Source of the DNA: JAKAWQ01 sp963745975
Lineage (GTDB): Bacteria > Pseudomonadota > Alphaproteobacteria > Acetobacterales > Acetobacteraceae
Length of the DNA: 64,000 nt
Direction of reading: 5' to 3'
Assembly (NCBI GenBank): GCA_963745975.1
Contig: CAVUZJ010000006.1
Location: 62,001 to 126,000 of the forward strand
The notes under the pieces were generated by a model. The model had not been told where the DNA came from and made no database searches. It worked only from the letters and a program-made list of their open reading frames with translations. The stretch's first letter is position 1, and each line of letters begins with the position of its first letter. The translations under genes and the position numbers were made by a program. Shown here piece after piece: positions 41,945 through 50,366 of the stretch.

Positions 41945-42491
41945 GGGGCGAGGAGGTTTGCAAGAGCCGCTCGATCGGGTCCCAGAGGAACGCCGTCTGC
42001 GCGACCGGCTGCCCGGCAACGCGGATAACCAATTCGGCGACCGCCCTGCCGCCGAGGCGGGTATAGAACCACCGGCTCGGGTTGTCGCGGAGCACCCAGA
42101 GAAAGGCCGAGCGGCAGCCGCGCGCCTGCAAGTAGGCCCCGGCCGCGCGCATCAGCCGCCGCCCGAGGCCCCGATCCCGCCAGTCGTCCAGCACGTAGAG
42201 CGTCTCGATCTCGCCCTCGGCAATGCCCGAGGTGCGTGCCGCGCCCACGGTCGTGAAGCCGACCACGCGCGGCGGGCTGCCTTGCGGCAAATCCGCGCCC
42301 CAGGCGGCGGCGACGAAGACGCCGCCATCGGTGCGGATGGCGTGGTCGTAGTGCGCGGCCTGGCGGATCGTCGAAAGGCGCGCGAGATAGCTTTCGGGCA
42401 GGATGCCGGGATAGGTGCTCTGCCACGCCGCGACATGCACGGCCGCGATCGCGGAGGCATCGCTCGGCCGGGCGCGGCGGATGCCGATCAT
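41934..42491 (-). CDS. GNAT-family N-acetyltransferase
   Basis: A 185-residue acetyltransferase with the usual GNAT order: N-terminal IRRARPSDASAIAAVHVAAW, the strand region IETLYVLDDWRDRGLGRRLM, whose RDRGLG is the acetyl-CoA pyrophosphate-binding motif A, and the late FYTRLGGRAV. This looks like a RimI/phosphinothricin-type general family; the acceptor is unknown. The start overlaps the end of rsmB by 4 bases (ATGA). It lies within the guanine-nucleotide operon but shows no sign of a role in it. Confidence 0.85.
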   Translation of the reverse strand: MIGIRRARPSDASAIAAVHVAAWQSTYPGILPESYLARLSTIRQAAHYDHAIRTDGGVFVAAAWGADLPQGSPPRVVGFTTVGAARTSGIAEGEIETLYVLDDWRDRGLGRRLMRAAGAYLQARGCRSAFLWVLRDNPSRWFYTRLGGRAVAELVIRVAGQPVAQTAFLWDPIERLLQTSSPQVG

Positions 42492-43783
42492 TCAGCGATC
42501 CTCTCGAGCGCGGCCGCGAAGAACCCATCCGTCCCGTGGCGGAGCGGCGTCAAGAACAGAAACGGCCCCTCGCCCGGCGCAGGGCCCACCCCCGCCGGCC
42601 AGCAAGCGGCGAGCGGCAGCGTGGCAAAGTCGGGATGGCGCGCAAGAAAGGCGGACACCTGCGCCTCGTTCTCCTCCACGAGCAGCGAGCAGGTAGCGTA
42701 AACCAGCCGGCCGCCCTTGCGAACAAGCCCCGCGCCAATATCCAGGATACCGGATTGCCGCGGCAGCAATTCGTCGAGATCGGCCGGAGCAAGGCGGCCG
42801 CGCGCGTCCGGGTTGCGGCGCCAGGTCCCGGTCCCGGTGCACGGCGCATCGGCCAGCACGGCATCGAATTTCTCGTGCTGGCGCTTCGCCCACTTGTCCC
42901 CGGGCACCAGCAGATGCCGCTCGGCATTGTGCACGCCGGCACGGCGCAGGCGCTTCACCGCCGCCTCCAGCCGGCTCTCCGAGACATCGCAGGCGACGAG
43001 ACGGCCGCGGTTGCCCATCGCCATCGCCATGGCGAGCGTCTTGCCGCCCGCACCGGCGCAGAGATCGGCGATGCGCATGCCGGGCGCCGCACCGACCAGC
43101 AGCGCCACGATCTGGCTTCCCTCGTCCTGGATCTCGACGAGCCCGCTCCGGAACGCCGCCCCGCCGACGAGCGGGGTGCGCTCGGCGACCCTGAGGCCCC
43201 ACGGAGAGAGCTTGGTGGGCTCGGCCGCGATCCCCTCCGCCGCCAGGGCCCCCCGCGCCCGCTCGCGCGTGCCACTCAGCAGATTGACGCGAAGATCGAG
43301 CGGCGCTGCCTCTCCGAGCGCCTCCATCTCGGGGCCAAGCGCCGCCCCGAACCGCGCCTCCAACCGCGGCAGCAGCCAGTCCGGCACCTCGAGGCGAACG
43401 GCCTCGCTCATCGCCGGATGAACGATCCCCTGCCCTTCGAGCCGGCTGAGCGCCTGGCGCTCCTTCTCCTCCAGGGGCGCCGGCCCGAACCGCCCGCCGC
43501 TGAAAAGCCGCCCGAGCCCCGCGATCGACGTGCCTGATAATAGGAGAGACGCGCCAACCAGCAGCCGGGCCGTCTCCTCGGCCGGCCCGAGCCACCAGCG
43601 AAGGCGGCGGCGCTCGCGCAGCACCCGCCAGACGCGCTCCGAGACGGCCCGCCGGTCCCCCGCGCCGATATAGCGGCGGGCGCGAAAGAAGGCGCTCGCC
43701 AGCGCGTCGGCCGGCGCCCGCGGCGCCGCCAGAATCTCGCCGAGCAGTCCGATCGCCGCTTCCACCCGTGCCGCCGGCGTCAT
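42488..43783 (-). CDS. rsmB: 16S rRNA (cytosine-C5) methyltransferase RsmB
   Basis: A 431-residue SAM-dependent methyltransferase acting on C967 of 16S rRNA or an equivalent site. The N-terminal NusB-like RNA-binding domain (about residues 1-140) precedes a Rossmann fold with LCAGAGGKTLAMA, DVSESRLEA and the two conserved cysteines in DAPCTGTGTW and YATCSLLVEENE. The open frame continues 48 codons upstream, but those codons are repeat R4. I start at 43783, where MTPAARVEAAIGLLGEIL begins the fold. A GGGGGC-AAA-GCCCCC hairpin (43784-43798) touches this start and could mask its ribosome site. Confidence 0.9.
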   Translation of the reverse strand: MTPAARVEAAIGLLGEILAAPRAPADALASAFFRARRYIGAGDRRAVSERVWRVLRERRRLRWWLGPAEETARLLVGASLLLSGTSIAGLGRLFSGGRFGPAPLEEKERQALSRLEGQGIVHPAMSEAVRLEVPDWLLPRLEARFGAALGPEMEALGEAAPLDLRVNLLSGTRERARGALAAEGIAAEPTKLSPWGLRVAERTPLVGGAAFRSGLVEIQDEGSQIVALLVGAAPGMRIADLCAGAGGKTLAMAMAMGNRGRLVACDVSESRLEAAVKRLRRAGVHNAERHLLVPGDKWAKRQHEKFDAVLADAPCTGTGTWRRNPDARGRLAPADLDELLPRQSGILDIGAGLVRKGGRLVYATCSLLVEENEAQVSAFLARHPDFATLPLAACWPAGVGPAPGEGPFLFLTPLRHGTDGFFAAALERIAE

Positions 43784-43800
43784 GGGGGCAAAGCCCCCTC

Positions 43801-43927
43801 GTGTCCCGATTCCCAAGTTCGCCGCATTGAGATGCGGACGGAATCGGGACACTCGCTCTTTGTTTTCAGTGGCCTGCTTACCCCCTCCGTTCGTCGCGAA
43901 ATGCGACGAACTTCGGGGGCAGGGCAC
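43801..43927. repeat. Double-hairpin repeat, copy R4 (subfamily with R5)
   Basis: Hairpin 1 is a perfect 13-base stem, GTGTCCCGATTCC (43801-43813) and GGAATCGGGACAC (43840-43852). The linker holds TTTGTTTT (43859-43866). Hairpin 2 has an inner stem, GTTCGTCGC (43889-43897) and GCGACGAAC (43903-43911), and outer pairing of CCTG...CCCCC with GGGGGCAGG. It lies between rsmB and guaB. R5 at 48776 is nearly the same sequence. Confidence 0.8.
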
Positions 43928-43936
43928 TCGTCGTCG

Positions 43937-45442
43937 TCAATCCTGGCGATAGTTCGGGGCTTCGCGCGTGATGGCGACGTCGTGCACGTGGCTTTCGCGC
44001 AGTGCCGCGCCGGAGACGCGGCGGAAGCGGGCGTTGCGCTGGAGCTCGGCGATCGAGCCGGAGCCGGTATAGCCCATGCCGGCGCGCAGCCCGCCCACGA
44101 GCTGGTGAACGACCGCGGCCACCGGGCCCTTGTAGCCGACGCGCCCCTCAATGCCTTCCGGGACGAGCTTCAACTGGTCGTTGATCTCCTGCTGGAAATA
44201 GCGGTCGGCGGAGCCACGCGCCATCGCCGAAAGACTTCCCATACCGCGGTAAGATTTATAGCTTCGTCCTTGATATAAAAATACTTCCCCGGGTGACTCA
44301 TCGGTCCCCGCGAGCAGGCTCCCGATCATCACGCAGTCGGCGCCGGCGGCGATCGCCTTGACGATATCGCCCGACGTCCGCACGCCCCCGTCGGCGATGG
44401 CAGGCACGCCATGCTCGCGACAGACGGCGGCCGTCTCCAGCACCGCACTGAATTGCGGCACGCCGACGCCGGCGATGACCCTTGTGGTGCAGATGCTGCC
44501 CGGCCCGATGCCGATCTTCACCGCGTCCGCGCCCGCGGCGATCAGGGCGCGCGCGCCCTCGGGTGTCGCGACATTGCCGGCCATCACCTGAACCGAATTC
44601 GAGAGCCGCTTGATCCGTCCGATCGCGGCGAGCACGGCGGCCGAGTGGCCATGCGCCGTGTCCACGACGATGACGTCCGCCTCGGCGGCGACGAGCGCCA
44701 GCGCGCGCTCCTCGCCGGCAGCCCCCACCCCCGTCGCCGCGGCGACGCGCAGCCGGCCGAGCGCATCCTTATTGGCCAGCGGATGCTTCTCCGCCTTGTC
44801 CATGTCCTTGACCGTGATCAGCCCGACGCAGCGATACGCCTCGTCCACCACGAGCAGCTTTTCGATCCGGTGCCGGTGCAGGAGCTGGCGCGCGTGCTCG
44901 GGCGAAACATCGGCGGGCACGGTGATGAGGTTCTCGCGCGTCATCAGCTCGTCCACCGGCAGGTTCGGATCGGTCGCGAACCGGACGTCGCGGTTGGTGA
45001 GGATGCCGACCAGCCGGCCGGTTTCCCGCTCCACCACCGGCACGCCGCTGATGCGATAGGTGTTCATCAGCGCCCTCGCATCGGCCAGCGTCTGGTCCGG
45101 ATGGATGGTGAGCGGGTTCACCACCATCCCCAATTCGAACTTCTTCACCTGGCGGACGGCGGCGGCCTGCTCCTCGATCGAGAGGTTCTTGTGGATCACG
45201 CCGATCCCGCCCTGCTGCGCCATGGCGATCGCCATCGGCGCCTCGGTCACGGTGTCCATCGCGGCGGAAAGGATCGGGATGTTGAGCGGGATCGAGCGGG
45301 TGAGGCGCGCCGTCGTATCGGTGGCGCCGGGCAGCACCTCGGAGAAGGCCGGGACCAGCAGCACGTCGTCGAAGGCGAGCGCCTCCTCGAGGCGGGAGAA
45401 GGTCTCCGCTTCGGCGGGCATCGGAGTGATGTCGGGGGCCAT
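43937..45442 (-). CDS. guaB: IMP dehydrogenase
   Basis: A 501-residue IMPDH, the rate-limiting step from IMP to XMP. The TIM barrel is interrupted by two CBS domains (about residues 105-230, including YRISGVPVVERETGRLVGILTNRDVRF). The catalytic Cys lies in GIGPGSICTTRVIAGVGVPQ, the flap is YRGMGSLSAMARGSADRYFQ, and the K+/IMP residues follow in EGIEGRVGYKGP. Start at 45442 (MAPDITPMPAE), with AAAGG upstream; the longer open frame overlaps rlmE. It heads the guaB-rsmB-GNAT-guaA operon, although R4 separates it from rsmB. Confidence 0.95.
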   Translation of the reverse strand: MAPDITPMPAEAETFSRLEEALAFDDVLLVPAFSEVLPGATDTTARLTRSIPLNIPILSAAMDTVTEAPMAIAMAQQGGIGVIHKNLSIEEQAAAVRQVKKFELGMVVNPLTIHPDQTLADARALMNTYRISGVPVVERETGRLVGILTNRDVRFATDPNLPVDELMTRENLITVPADVSPEHARQLLHRHRIEKLLVVDEAYRCVGLITVKDMDKAEKHPLANKDALGRLRVAAATGVGAAGEERALALVAAEADVIVVDTAHGHSAAVLAAIGRIKRLSNSVQVMAGNVATPEGARALIAAGADAVKIGIGPGSICTTRVIAGVGVPQFSAVLETAAVCREHGVPAIADGGVRTSGDIVKAIAAGADCVMIGSLLAGTDESPGEVFLYQGRSYKSYRGMGSLSAMARGSADRYFQQEINDQLKLVPEGIEGRVGYKGPVAAVVHQLVGGLRAGMGYTGSGSIAELQRNARFRRVSGAALRESHVHDVAITREAPNYRQD

Positions 45443-45539
45443 GGCCGGACCTTTCATCCGCAACCTTGGCGGCTCCACATAGTCGGCCTCGGCGGGCGGC
45501 GCAACCGCGGCGTTCAGTCCGCGCCCCAAGCCGCTCGCA

Positions 45540-46232
45540 TTATTGGCCCTCCGCCGGGCGGAAGCCGGTCGCGACCAGGTAGAGCTCCCGCGACTCGGCC
45601 CGGCTCGCCGGCGGCTTGGCGTGCCGCACCGCGGCGAAGCGGCGCTTGAGGGGCGTGAGCAGGGAAGCCTCCGCGCCGCCCTGGAAGAGCTTGACAACGA
45701 AGGTTCCGCCGGGTGCCAGCAGCTCTTCGGCGATGGCGAATGCCTGCTCCGCGAGCACCATGATCCGTGCGTGGTCGGTGCCGGCATGGCCGGTCGTGGG
45801 GGGCGCCATGTCGGAGAGGACGACGTCCGCCGGCCCGCCGAGGAGTGCCTGCACGCGCTCCGTCACATCGGAAGCGGTGGCATCGGCGATCAGCGTGTGC
45901 GCGCCGGCGAGCGGGTCGATCGGCAGGAGGTCGATCGCGACGATCGTGCCGGCGCCGGCGGCGAGTGCCGCCTGCATCCATCCGCCCGGCGCGGCGCCGA
46001 GATCGACCACCCGGGCGCCCTTCCGAATGAAGCGAAATCTCTCGTTCAATTCCAAAAGCTTGTACGCCGAGCGCGAACGCAAGCCCGAGCTCCGCGCAGC
46101 CTGCACATAGGGATCGTTCAGCTGGCGGGTCAGCCAGCGCTGCGAACCGGCCGAGCGCCCCGCCGTCTTGGCGACCGCGACCCGCTCTGTCCGGCCGGGC
46201 AGCGCCGTGCGCCCGGGCTTCCCTCGCTTCAC
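45540..46232 (-). CDS. rlmE: 23S rRNA (uridine-2'-O) methyltransferase RlmE
   Basis: A 230-residue FtsJ/RrmJ enzyme that methylates U2552 of 23S rRNA. The catalytic K-D-K-E tetrad is visible: Lys in RSAYKLLELNERF, Asp in VVLSDMAPP, Lys in FVVKLFQGG and Glu in SRELYLVATGF. The SAM site is VDLGAAPGGWMQAAL. The GTG start at 46232 overlaps the ppx stop in a GTGA junction, so translation is coupled; this start gives the family length. The Ppx-RlmE pairing is common in alphaproteobacteria. Confidence 0.93.
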   Translation of the reverse strand: MKRGKPGRTALPGRTERVAVAKTAGRSAGSQRWLTRQLNDPYVQAARSSGLRSRSAYKLLELNERFRFIRKGARVVDLGAAPGGWMQAALAAGAGTIVAIDLLPIDPLAGAHTLIADATASDVTERVQALLGGPADVVLSDMAPPTTGHAGTDHARIMVLAEQAFAIAEELLAPGGTFVVKLFQGGAEASLLTPLKRRFAAVRHAKPPASRAESRELYLVATGFRPAEGQ

Positions 46233-47281
46233 GCGTGCCGGCCGGTCCGCCGCGCGGTCCTGATCAGCCGGAGCAGCATGCCCTCGCGCAGGCCCCGATC
46301 CGCCACGATCATGTGCGGCGCGGCCCAGGTCTCGATCAGCGCAGCGAAGATCGCGGCCCCCGGCCGGACATAGGAGACGCGATCCGGGCCGATGCAGGGG
46401 TGGAATTCGAGCGCGCCGCGTTCGAGGCGGCGGAGCGTTGCGAGCGCTTGCTCCGCGGCAGCCCGCGTCAGCACCGCGCCATCCACCTGCCGGCGGTCGT
46501 AACGCGGCAACGCAAGGGCGAGTGCTGCGAGTGTCGTGGCAGTGCCGCTGGTGCCGAGGAGCCGCACCTGGGCCTCGGCGCGGGCCTCGCGGATTTCGCG
46601 CGCGATGCAGTGCACCGCATCGAAGGGCGCCAGCAGCGCGCTCACGTCGCGGACCATGGCGGCGAAGCCGGCTTCGGTGAAGGCGCTCGCCCCGTAGCGC
46701 TCGGCAAGCGTGACGACGCCCACGGGAAGCGAGGCGCAGCCGACGACGCTCGGGCTGCCCTCGGCATCGAGGCGGAGCCACGCCAATTCCGTCGATCCGC
46801 CGCCGATATCGAAGAGGAGCGCGCGGCGCGCACGCGGCGCCTCCTGGCAGCGCGCCAGCAGCGGCGCGCAGCTCTCGATCGCAAGCTCCGCCTCCTCGCG
46901 GGCCGAGATCACGCTGAAGCGGAGCCCGGTTTCGCGATGGACGCGGGCGAGGAATTCCGCGCCGTTGGCGGCACGGCGGCAGGCTTCGGTGGCGACGGCG
47001 GCGAGCCCCTCGAGCTTCCGCGCCGAGAGCCGGGCGGCGCAGGCGGCGAGCGCGCCGACCGCCCGATCCATGGCCGCTGCCCCCAGCGTGCCGGTCCGTT
47101 CGAGGTCTTCGCCGAGGCAGACCATGCGACTGAAGCGGTCGAGCACGGCGAATCCGCCGCCGGATGGCGTGCCGACGAGCAGGCGGCAATTGTTGGTCCC
47201 GAGGTCGAGGGCGGCGAAGGCCGGCCCGGCGGGGCGGCCGATCGGAGGGGGCAGGCGGGCGGTAGCGAGGGATTCGGCCAT
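46229..47281 (-). CDS. Ppx/GppA-family exopolyphosphatase/guanosine pentaphosphatase
   Basis: A 350-residue protein of the ASKHA fold. The first phosphate loop is FAALDLGTNNCRLLVG and the second is LLFDIGGGSTELAWL, with the catalytic glutamate in VATEACRRAANG. The short single-domain form, lacking a C-terminal HD-like domain, is usual for alphaproteobacteria and may hydrolyse polyphosphate or pppGpp. It is first of a two-gene unit with rlmE. The region upstream to the tRNA gene shows no strong promoter motif. Confidence 0.9.
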   Translation of the reverse strand: MAESLATARLPPPIGRPAGPAFAALDLGTNNCRLLVGTPSGGGFAVLDRFSRMVCLGEDLERTGTLGAAAMDRAVGALAACAARLSARKLEGLAAVATEACRRAANGAEFLARVHRETGLRFSVISAREEAELAIESCAPLLARCQEAPRARRALLFDIGGGSTELAWLRLDAEGSPSVVGCASLPVGVVTLAERYGASAFTEAGFAAMVRDVSALLAPFDAVHCIAREIREARAEAQVRLLGTSGTATTLAALALALPRYDRRQVDGAVLTRAAAEQALATLRRLERGALEFHPCIGPDRVSYVRPGAAIFAALIETWAAPHMIVADRGLREGMLLRLIRTARRTGRHA

Positions 47282-47445
47282 GGGCGAGTGCCAGCTTGAG
47301 CCCTATAGTTCCCTCGCAAGCGCCTGAGCGGCAAGAAGGATTTGCCCGCACCACTCCGCCGCGGGCTGGCCCCGCTTCGCGGGCGGTCTTGCCGCCCCGC
47401 ACGCGCGCGATTAACTAGGCCCGTTGGACGGCGATGCGCGACTGC

Positions 47446-47519
47446 TGGGGGATAGTTTAGCGGTAGAACTCCCGGCTCTGGACCGGGCAGCCTTGGTTCG
47501 AATCCAGGTCCCCCAGCCA
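47446..47519 (+). tRNA. tRNA-Gln (CTG)
   Basis: A full cloverleaf. The acceptor stem TGGGGGA (47446-47452) pairs with TCCCCCA (47509-47515), followed by G and an encoded CCA. The U1-A72 pair is typical of tRNA-Gln. The D arm contains TAGCGGTAGA, the anticodon stem CCCGG/CCGGG holds loop CTCTGGA with anticodon CTG, and the T arm reads TTGGTTCGAATCCAG. It lies between ppx and the PIN-domain gene. Confidence 0.95.
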
Positions 47520-47626
47520 AACCGCTCGTTTTTCAGTTTCGGCCCCTTCGAGGGTTCATTGAACTCGACCGTGAGCGCGCCGCCCATGGGCTCACATACG
47601 GCCAACTGTGATCCATCAGTCCCGGC

Positions 47627-48034
47627 TCAGCCGCCGGCCCGAAAGGGATTGATGATTTGCAGCCCTCCGTCGAGGATCATGCCGTGCTGCATGTCTTCCG
47701 ACCACAGCCTGTCGCAGCCGGCGTCGAGCGCCGAAGCAGCGATCATCGCGTCGTAAATGGAGAGGCGGTAGCGCCCTGCGAGCGCCAGTCCGGCTTCGTG
47801 CATCTCCAGCGTAAGCGGATGGACCGTCAGCAGCCCACGCAGCATGGTCAGAAAGACGCGCGTATCGGTCCAGGACATCCGCATCTTGCGGCGCGCGACG
47901 TTCGTGAGTTCGTTGAGAACCTGGACGCTGATCGCCCCACCCGCTGCGATGGCTGCCTCGGCCCGGTCCGCCTTCGCAGCATCGCCCGAAGCAATATAGA
48001 CGAGTACGTTGGTGTCGAAAAAGCTACCGGGCAT
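47627..48034 (-). CDS. PIN-domain toxin-like ribonuclease (VapC family)
   Basis: A 135-residue PIN-domain protein. Acidic catalytic residues are visible: the first Asp in SFFDTNVLVY, Glu in VLNELTNVARRK, and Asp residues in SIYDAMIAASALDAGCD and LWSEDMQHG. VapC toxins cleave tRNA or rRNA and are silenced by the co-encoded antitoxin. The ATG at 48034 lies inside the antitoxin end (11-base overlap), the usual antitoxin-first arrangement. All active-site residues look intact. Confidence 0.88.
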   Translation of the reverse strand: MPGSFFDTNVLVYIASGDAAKADRAEAAIAAGGAISVQVLNELTNVARRKMRMSWTDTRVFLTMLRGLLTVHPLTLEMHEAGLALAGRYRLSIYDAMIAASALDAGCDRLWSEDMQHGMILDGGLQIINPFRAGG

Positions 48035-48254
48035 TCGCCTCGTCTCGGTCAAACTTGAAGTCGGCGGGGAGCCGACCGCGGAAGGCGCGGAGACGTTTCA
48101 ACAGCTCTTCGCGCCCAGGCTTGCGCGCGATGCCAAGATGCCTTGCGTCTGCGACATGAATCTCGATCTCGTCGCCTTCTCGAAGTTCCAGCGCTTCAAC
48201 GACAGCGGCGGGAAGGCGGACGGCGAGGCTATTGCCCCATTTGGCGACCTGCAT
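48024..48254 (-). CDS. AbrB/MazE-type antitoxin of the PIN-domain toxin
   Basis: A 76-residue protein with an N-terminal AbrB/MazE swapped-hairpin DNA-binding domain (MQVAKWGNSLAVRLPAAVVEALELREGD) and a C-terminal toxin-binding tail rich in Arg and Asp. Start at 48254 after GGGGGG; a TTG four codons upstream is possible. It should bind its own promoter with the toxin. The upstream region 48265-48305 has AT-rich GATATACGT repeats (GGATATACGTGAGGGATATACGTCAAG) that are good operator candidates. Confidence 0.85.
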   Translation of the reverse strand: MQVAKWGNSLAVRLPAAVVEALELREGDEIEIHVADARHLGIARKPGREELLKRLRAFRGRLPADFKFDRDEANAR

Positions 48255-48264
48255 GCAGCCCCCC

Positions 48265-48290
48265 AAGGATATACGTGAGGGATATACGTC
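48265..48290. promoter_or_regulatory. Repeated operator-like motif upstream of the VapBC-like pair
   Basis: The motif GGATATACGT occurs twice with about 13 bases between copy starts (near 48267 and 48280), just upstream of the antitoxin start. Toxin-antitoxin pairs commonly autorepress through such repeats. The surrounding AT-rich DNA contrasts with the GC-rich genes. The boundaries are approximate. Confidence 0.45.
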
Positions 48291-48364
48291 AAGATAAATG
48301 TATATCTATAACCCCTCCCGGTCAAGTTCCGAGAGCGGTGGGGTTCGCTGCCGCGAGGCGGCCG

Positions 48365-48766
48365 TCAGGCAGGAAAGCGTTCGCCGAACATCGGCAGGCC
48401 GCTCTTGGAGTCCGCCTCGGTCGCTTCGTCCTGAAGCACATCCCAGTGCTCGGCGAGCCTGCCGTCTTCGATGCGGACGATATCGGCGGCGATCCAGGCT
48501 GCCGGGCGGCCGCTGCCCGAGAAGCGGCCGTGGGCGATCACATAGTCGCCTTCCGCCACGATCAGCTGGTTCTCGTACCGGGAGGTATCGGGAAGGCCGC
48601 GAACGAGGCTGAACAGCCCCTCGCGGCCGGGCGGAATATGCGCGCTGTGTTGAATGTAGCGATCCGACCAGAAGCGTTCGGCGGCGCCGTAGTCGCGCTT
48701 GTTGAAGAGCGCCTCGAAGGCCTCGAGCACGAGCGCCTTGTTCTCTTGCGGCGTGGTCTTGGTCAT
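48365..48766 (-). CDS. SnoaL-like (NTF2-fold) protein
   Basis: A 133-residue cone-shaped NTF2-fold protein. The N-terminal helix is ENKALVLEAFEALFNKRDY, then FWSDRYIQHSAHIPPGREGLF with the His/Asp pair common in SnoaL-like polyketide or ester-handling proteins, and later VRIEDGRLAEHWDVLQD. The family covers isomerases, aldol catalysts and binding proteins, so no reaction can be named. GGAGG lies seven bases before the ATG. Repeat R5 begins 10 bases upstream and probably separates its promoter from neighbours. Confidence 0.8.
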   Translation of the reverse strand: MTKTTPQENKALVLEAFEALFNKRDYGAAERFWSDRYIQHSAHIPPGREGLFSLVRGLPDTSRYENQLIVAEGDYVIAHGRFSGSGRPAAWIAADIVRIEDGRLAEHWDVLQDEATEADSKSGLPMFGERFPA

Positions 48767-48775
48767 ATCGCCCTC

Positions 48776-48908
48776 CTAGTGTCCCGATTCCGAAGTTCGC
48801 CGCATTGAAATGCGGGCGGTATCGGGACACTGATTCTTTATTTTCAGTGGCCTGCTTATCCCCTCCGTTCGTCGCGAAATGCGACGAACTTCGGGGGCAG
48901 GACACTAG
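48776..48908. repeat. Double-hairpin repeat, copy R5
   Basis: Perfect 9-base terminal inverted repeats, CTAGTGTCC (48776-48784) and GGACACTAG (48900-48908). Hairpin 1 pairs AGTGTCCCGAT (48778-48788) with ATCGGGACACT (48821-48831). The linker holds TTTATTTT (48837-48844). Hairpin 2 is almost the same as in R4, including the GTTCGTCGC/GCGACGAAC stem. Its last four bases (CTAG) are also the first four of R6. Confidence 0.85.
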
Positions 48909-49016
48909 TGCCAGCTTTCATGGAAAGCTGGCACACAGGTCTTTGTCCAGGGGCCTGATTCACGCGGCGTTTCGTGATCGCTCCGCGAATCACGAAACGC
49001 TACGATCAGGCACTAG
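48905..49016. repeat. Double-hairpin repeat, copy R6
   Basis: Perfect 8-base terminal inverted repeats, CTAGTGCC (48905-48912) and GGCACTAG (49009-49016). Hairpin 1 is a 12-base stem, GTGCCAGCTTTC (48908-48919) and GAAAGCTGGCAC (48923-48934). The linker carries CTTTGTCC. Hairpin 2 pairs CCTGAT (48954-48959) with ATCAGG (49005-49010) around an 11-base inner stem, GCGTTTCGTGA (48967-48977) and TCACGAAACGC (48990-49000). The hairpin sequences differ from R1-R5 while the plan is the same. The 270 bases after it, up to 49285, hold nothing I recognise. Confidence 0.8.
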
Positions 49017-49285
49017 CCTGCGCTGAGCTGAAGCCCCCGAGGATCAGGCGGCGGCGAATTGGAGCGTGGCGCGCCAGCCCGATGGCTGAGGGGCCCGAGC
49101 GCGCTCCGGCCCACGCTCGCCGGCGCGCCCCGCCATCGCCCCCGGGGCCACAATTTCCGCCAATACCGCCCGCCGAAATTGCGCGAGCGTACGAGGCTCC
49201 CGCCCGAGCGGCTTGCATCGGGCACTCACGAGGATTTCGCGATGAGAGAGAATTTCCCGCACGCCGGCCGGTCCGCTGCAGCCCG

Positions 49286-50200
49286 ATGAGACGAACCGTC
49301 GCCGTCGTCGGTCTCGGAGGCATCGGCGGCGTCGCAGCCGGGTGCCTCGTTCACGCCGGCCGCCACGATGTCGTCGTCTGTGCCCGCCGGCCGCTCGCGC
49401 GCCTCACGCTCGAGCGCCCGGAAGGCACCGCCGAGGTTTCCCTGCGCACGCTCACCGATCCCGCGGACGCCCGGCCGGTGGACTGGGTGCTCCTCTGCAC
49501 GAAGGCGCATGAGACCGCCTCGACCGCGCCCTGGCTCACGCGGCTCTGCGGGCCAAAGACCCGGATCGCCGTCCTGCAGAACGGGATCGACCACGCCGCG
49601 CGCGTCGCGCCGTTCGTCCCCGAAGCGCGCGTCGTTCCGGCCATCGTCTATTACAATGGCGAGCGCATGGCGGCCGATCGCGTCCGGCTTCGCCATGTCG
49701 TCGAGCATGATCTCGCCGTGGCGGACGATGCGGAAGGTGCCAACTTCGCCGAGCTTCTCGCCGGCACGCCGCTCAAGGTCCTGCGGAGCGCGGACTTCAC
49801 CACACTCATGTGGCAAAAGCTCCTGATCAACGCGGTGGCGAACCCGCTCACCGCGCTCACCCGCCAACGCCAGGCGGTGCTGCGGCGCGAGGACATGCGC
49901 GCGCTCTGCCTCGCGGTCCTCGACGAAGCGGTGGCGGTCGCCCGTGCCGACGGCGCCCGCGTCGGTCCGGACGAGCCCGGGCAGACGCTCGCGACCCTCC
50001 TCACCTATCCGGCCGAGGCCGGAACCTCGATGTATTTCGACTGTCTTGCCGGCCGGCCCCTCGAGATCGAGGCGCTGACCGGCGCCATCGTTGCCGCCGG
50101 CGAGCGGCACGGCATCGCCACGCCGCTCAATCGCGCGCTGCTCACCTTGCTGCGCGCGATCAGCGACATGGCGTCATCGGCACCAGTCCAAATCTCCTGA
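49286..50200 (+). CDS. Ketopantoate reductase family protein (PanE/ApbA)
   Basis: A 304-residue NADPH-dependent reductase. The Rossmann motif is AVVGLGGIGGVAAGCLVHAG, the conserved Lys is in LLCTKAHET, the hinge motif is LLINAVANPLTALT, and the C-terminal SMYFDCLAGRPLEIEALTG is typical. PanE reduces ketopantoate to pantoate in CoA synthesis; several paralogues reduce other 2-oxo acids. The ATG at 49286 starts the nucleotide-binding strand. No ribosome site is convincing, so the exact start is uncertain. No other pantothenate gene is nearby. Confidence 0.85.
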   Translation: MRRTVAVVGLGGIGGVAAGCLVHAGRHDVVVCARRPLARLTLERPEGTAEVSLRTLTDPADARPVDWVLLCTKAHETASTAPWLTRLCGPKTRIAVLQNGIDHAARVAPFVPEARVVPAIVYYNGERMAADRVRLRHVVEHDLAVADDAEGANFAELLAGTPLKVLRSADFTTLMWQKLLINAVANPLTALTRQRQAVLRREDMRALCLAVLDEAVAVARADGARVGPDEPGQTLATLLTYPAEAGTSMYFDCLAGRPLEIEALTGAIVAAGERHGIATPLNRALLTLLRAISDMASSAPVQIS

Positions 50201-50366
50201 TTGACGGCGCTTCATGCGGGCGGCGCCCGCGCCAAGGGGCGCAGTCGTGCGAGCGCCAAGAACGGTCATCGCTCGATCATAAAGCTGTCATGTCGACGCT
50301 CTAACGTTACGTAAACCGTGGCGCGAACGATCCCCCCAACGCACGCCCGGCTGAGGGGAAATTGGC

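Noticed and set aside
41905..41945. CRISPR array
   Set aside because: The 12-base units are contiguous and lack spacers, and no cas gene exists in the window.
43784..43927. 48-residue N-terminal extension of RsmB as part of the annotated gene
   Set aside because: These codons are repeat R4. The same peptide-like sequence appears at R5, where it reads into a non-coding frame.
50216..50230. Terminator after the PanE-like gene
   Set aside because: GCGGGC-GGC-GCCCGC can form a stem but has no T tract on either side.
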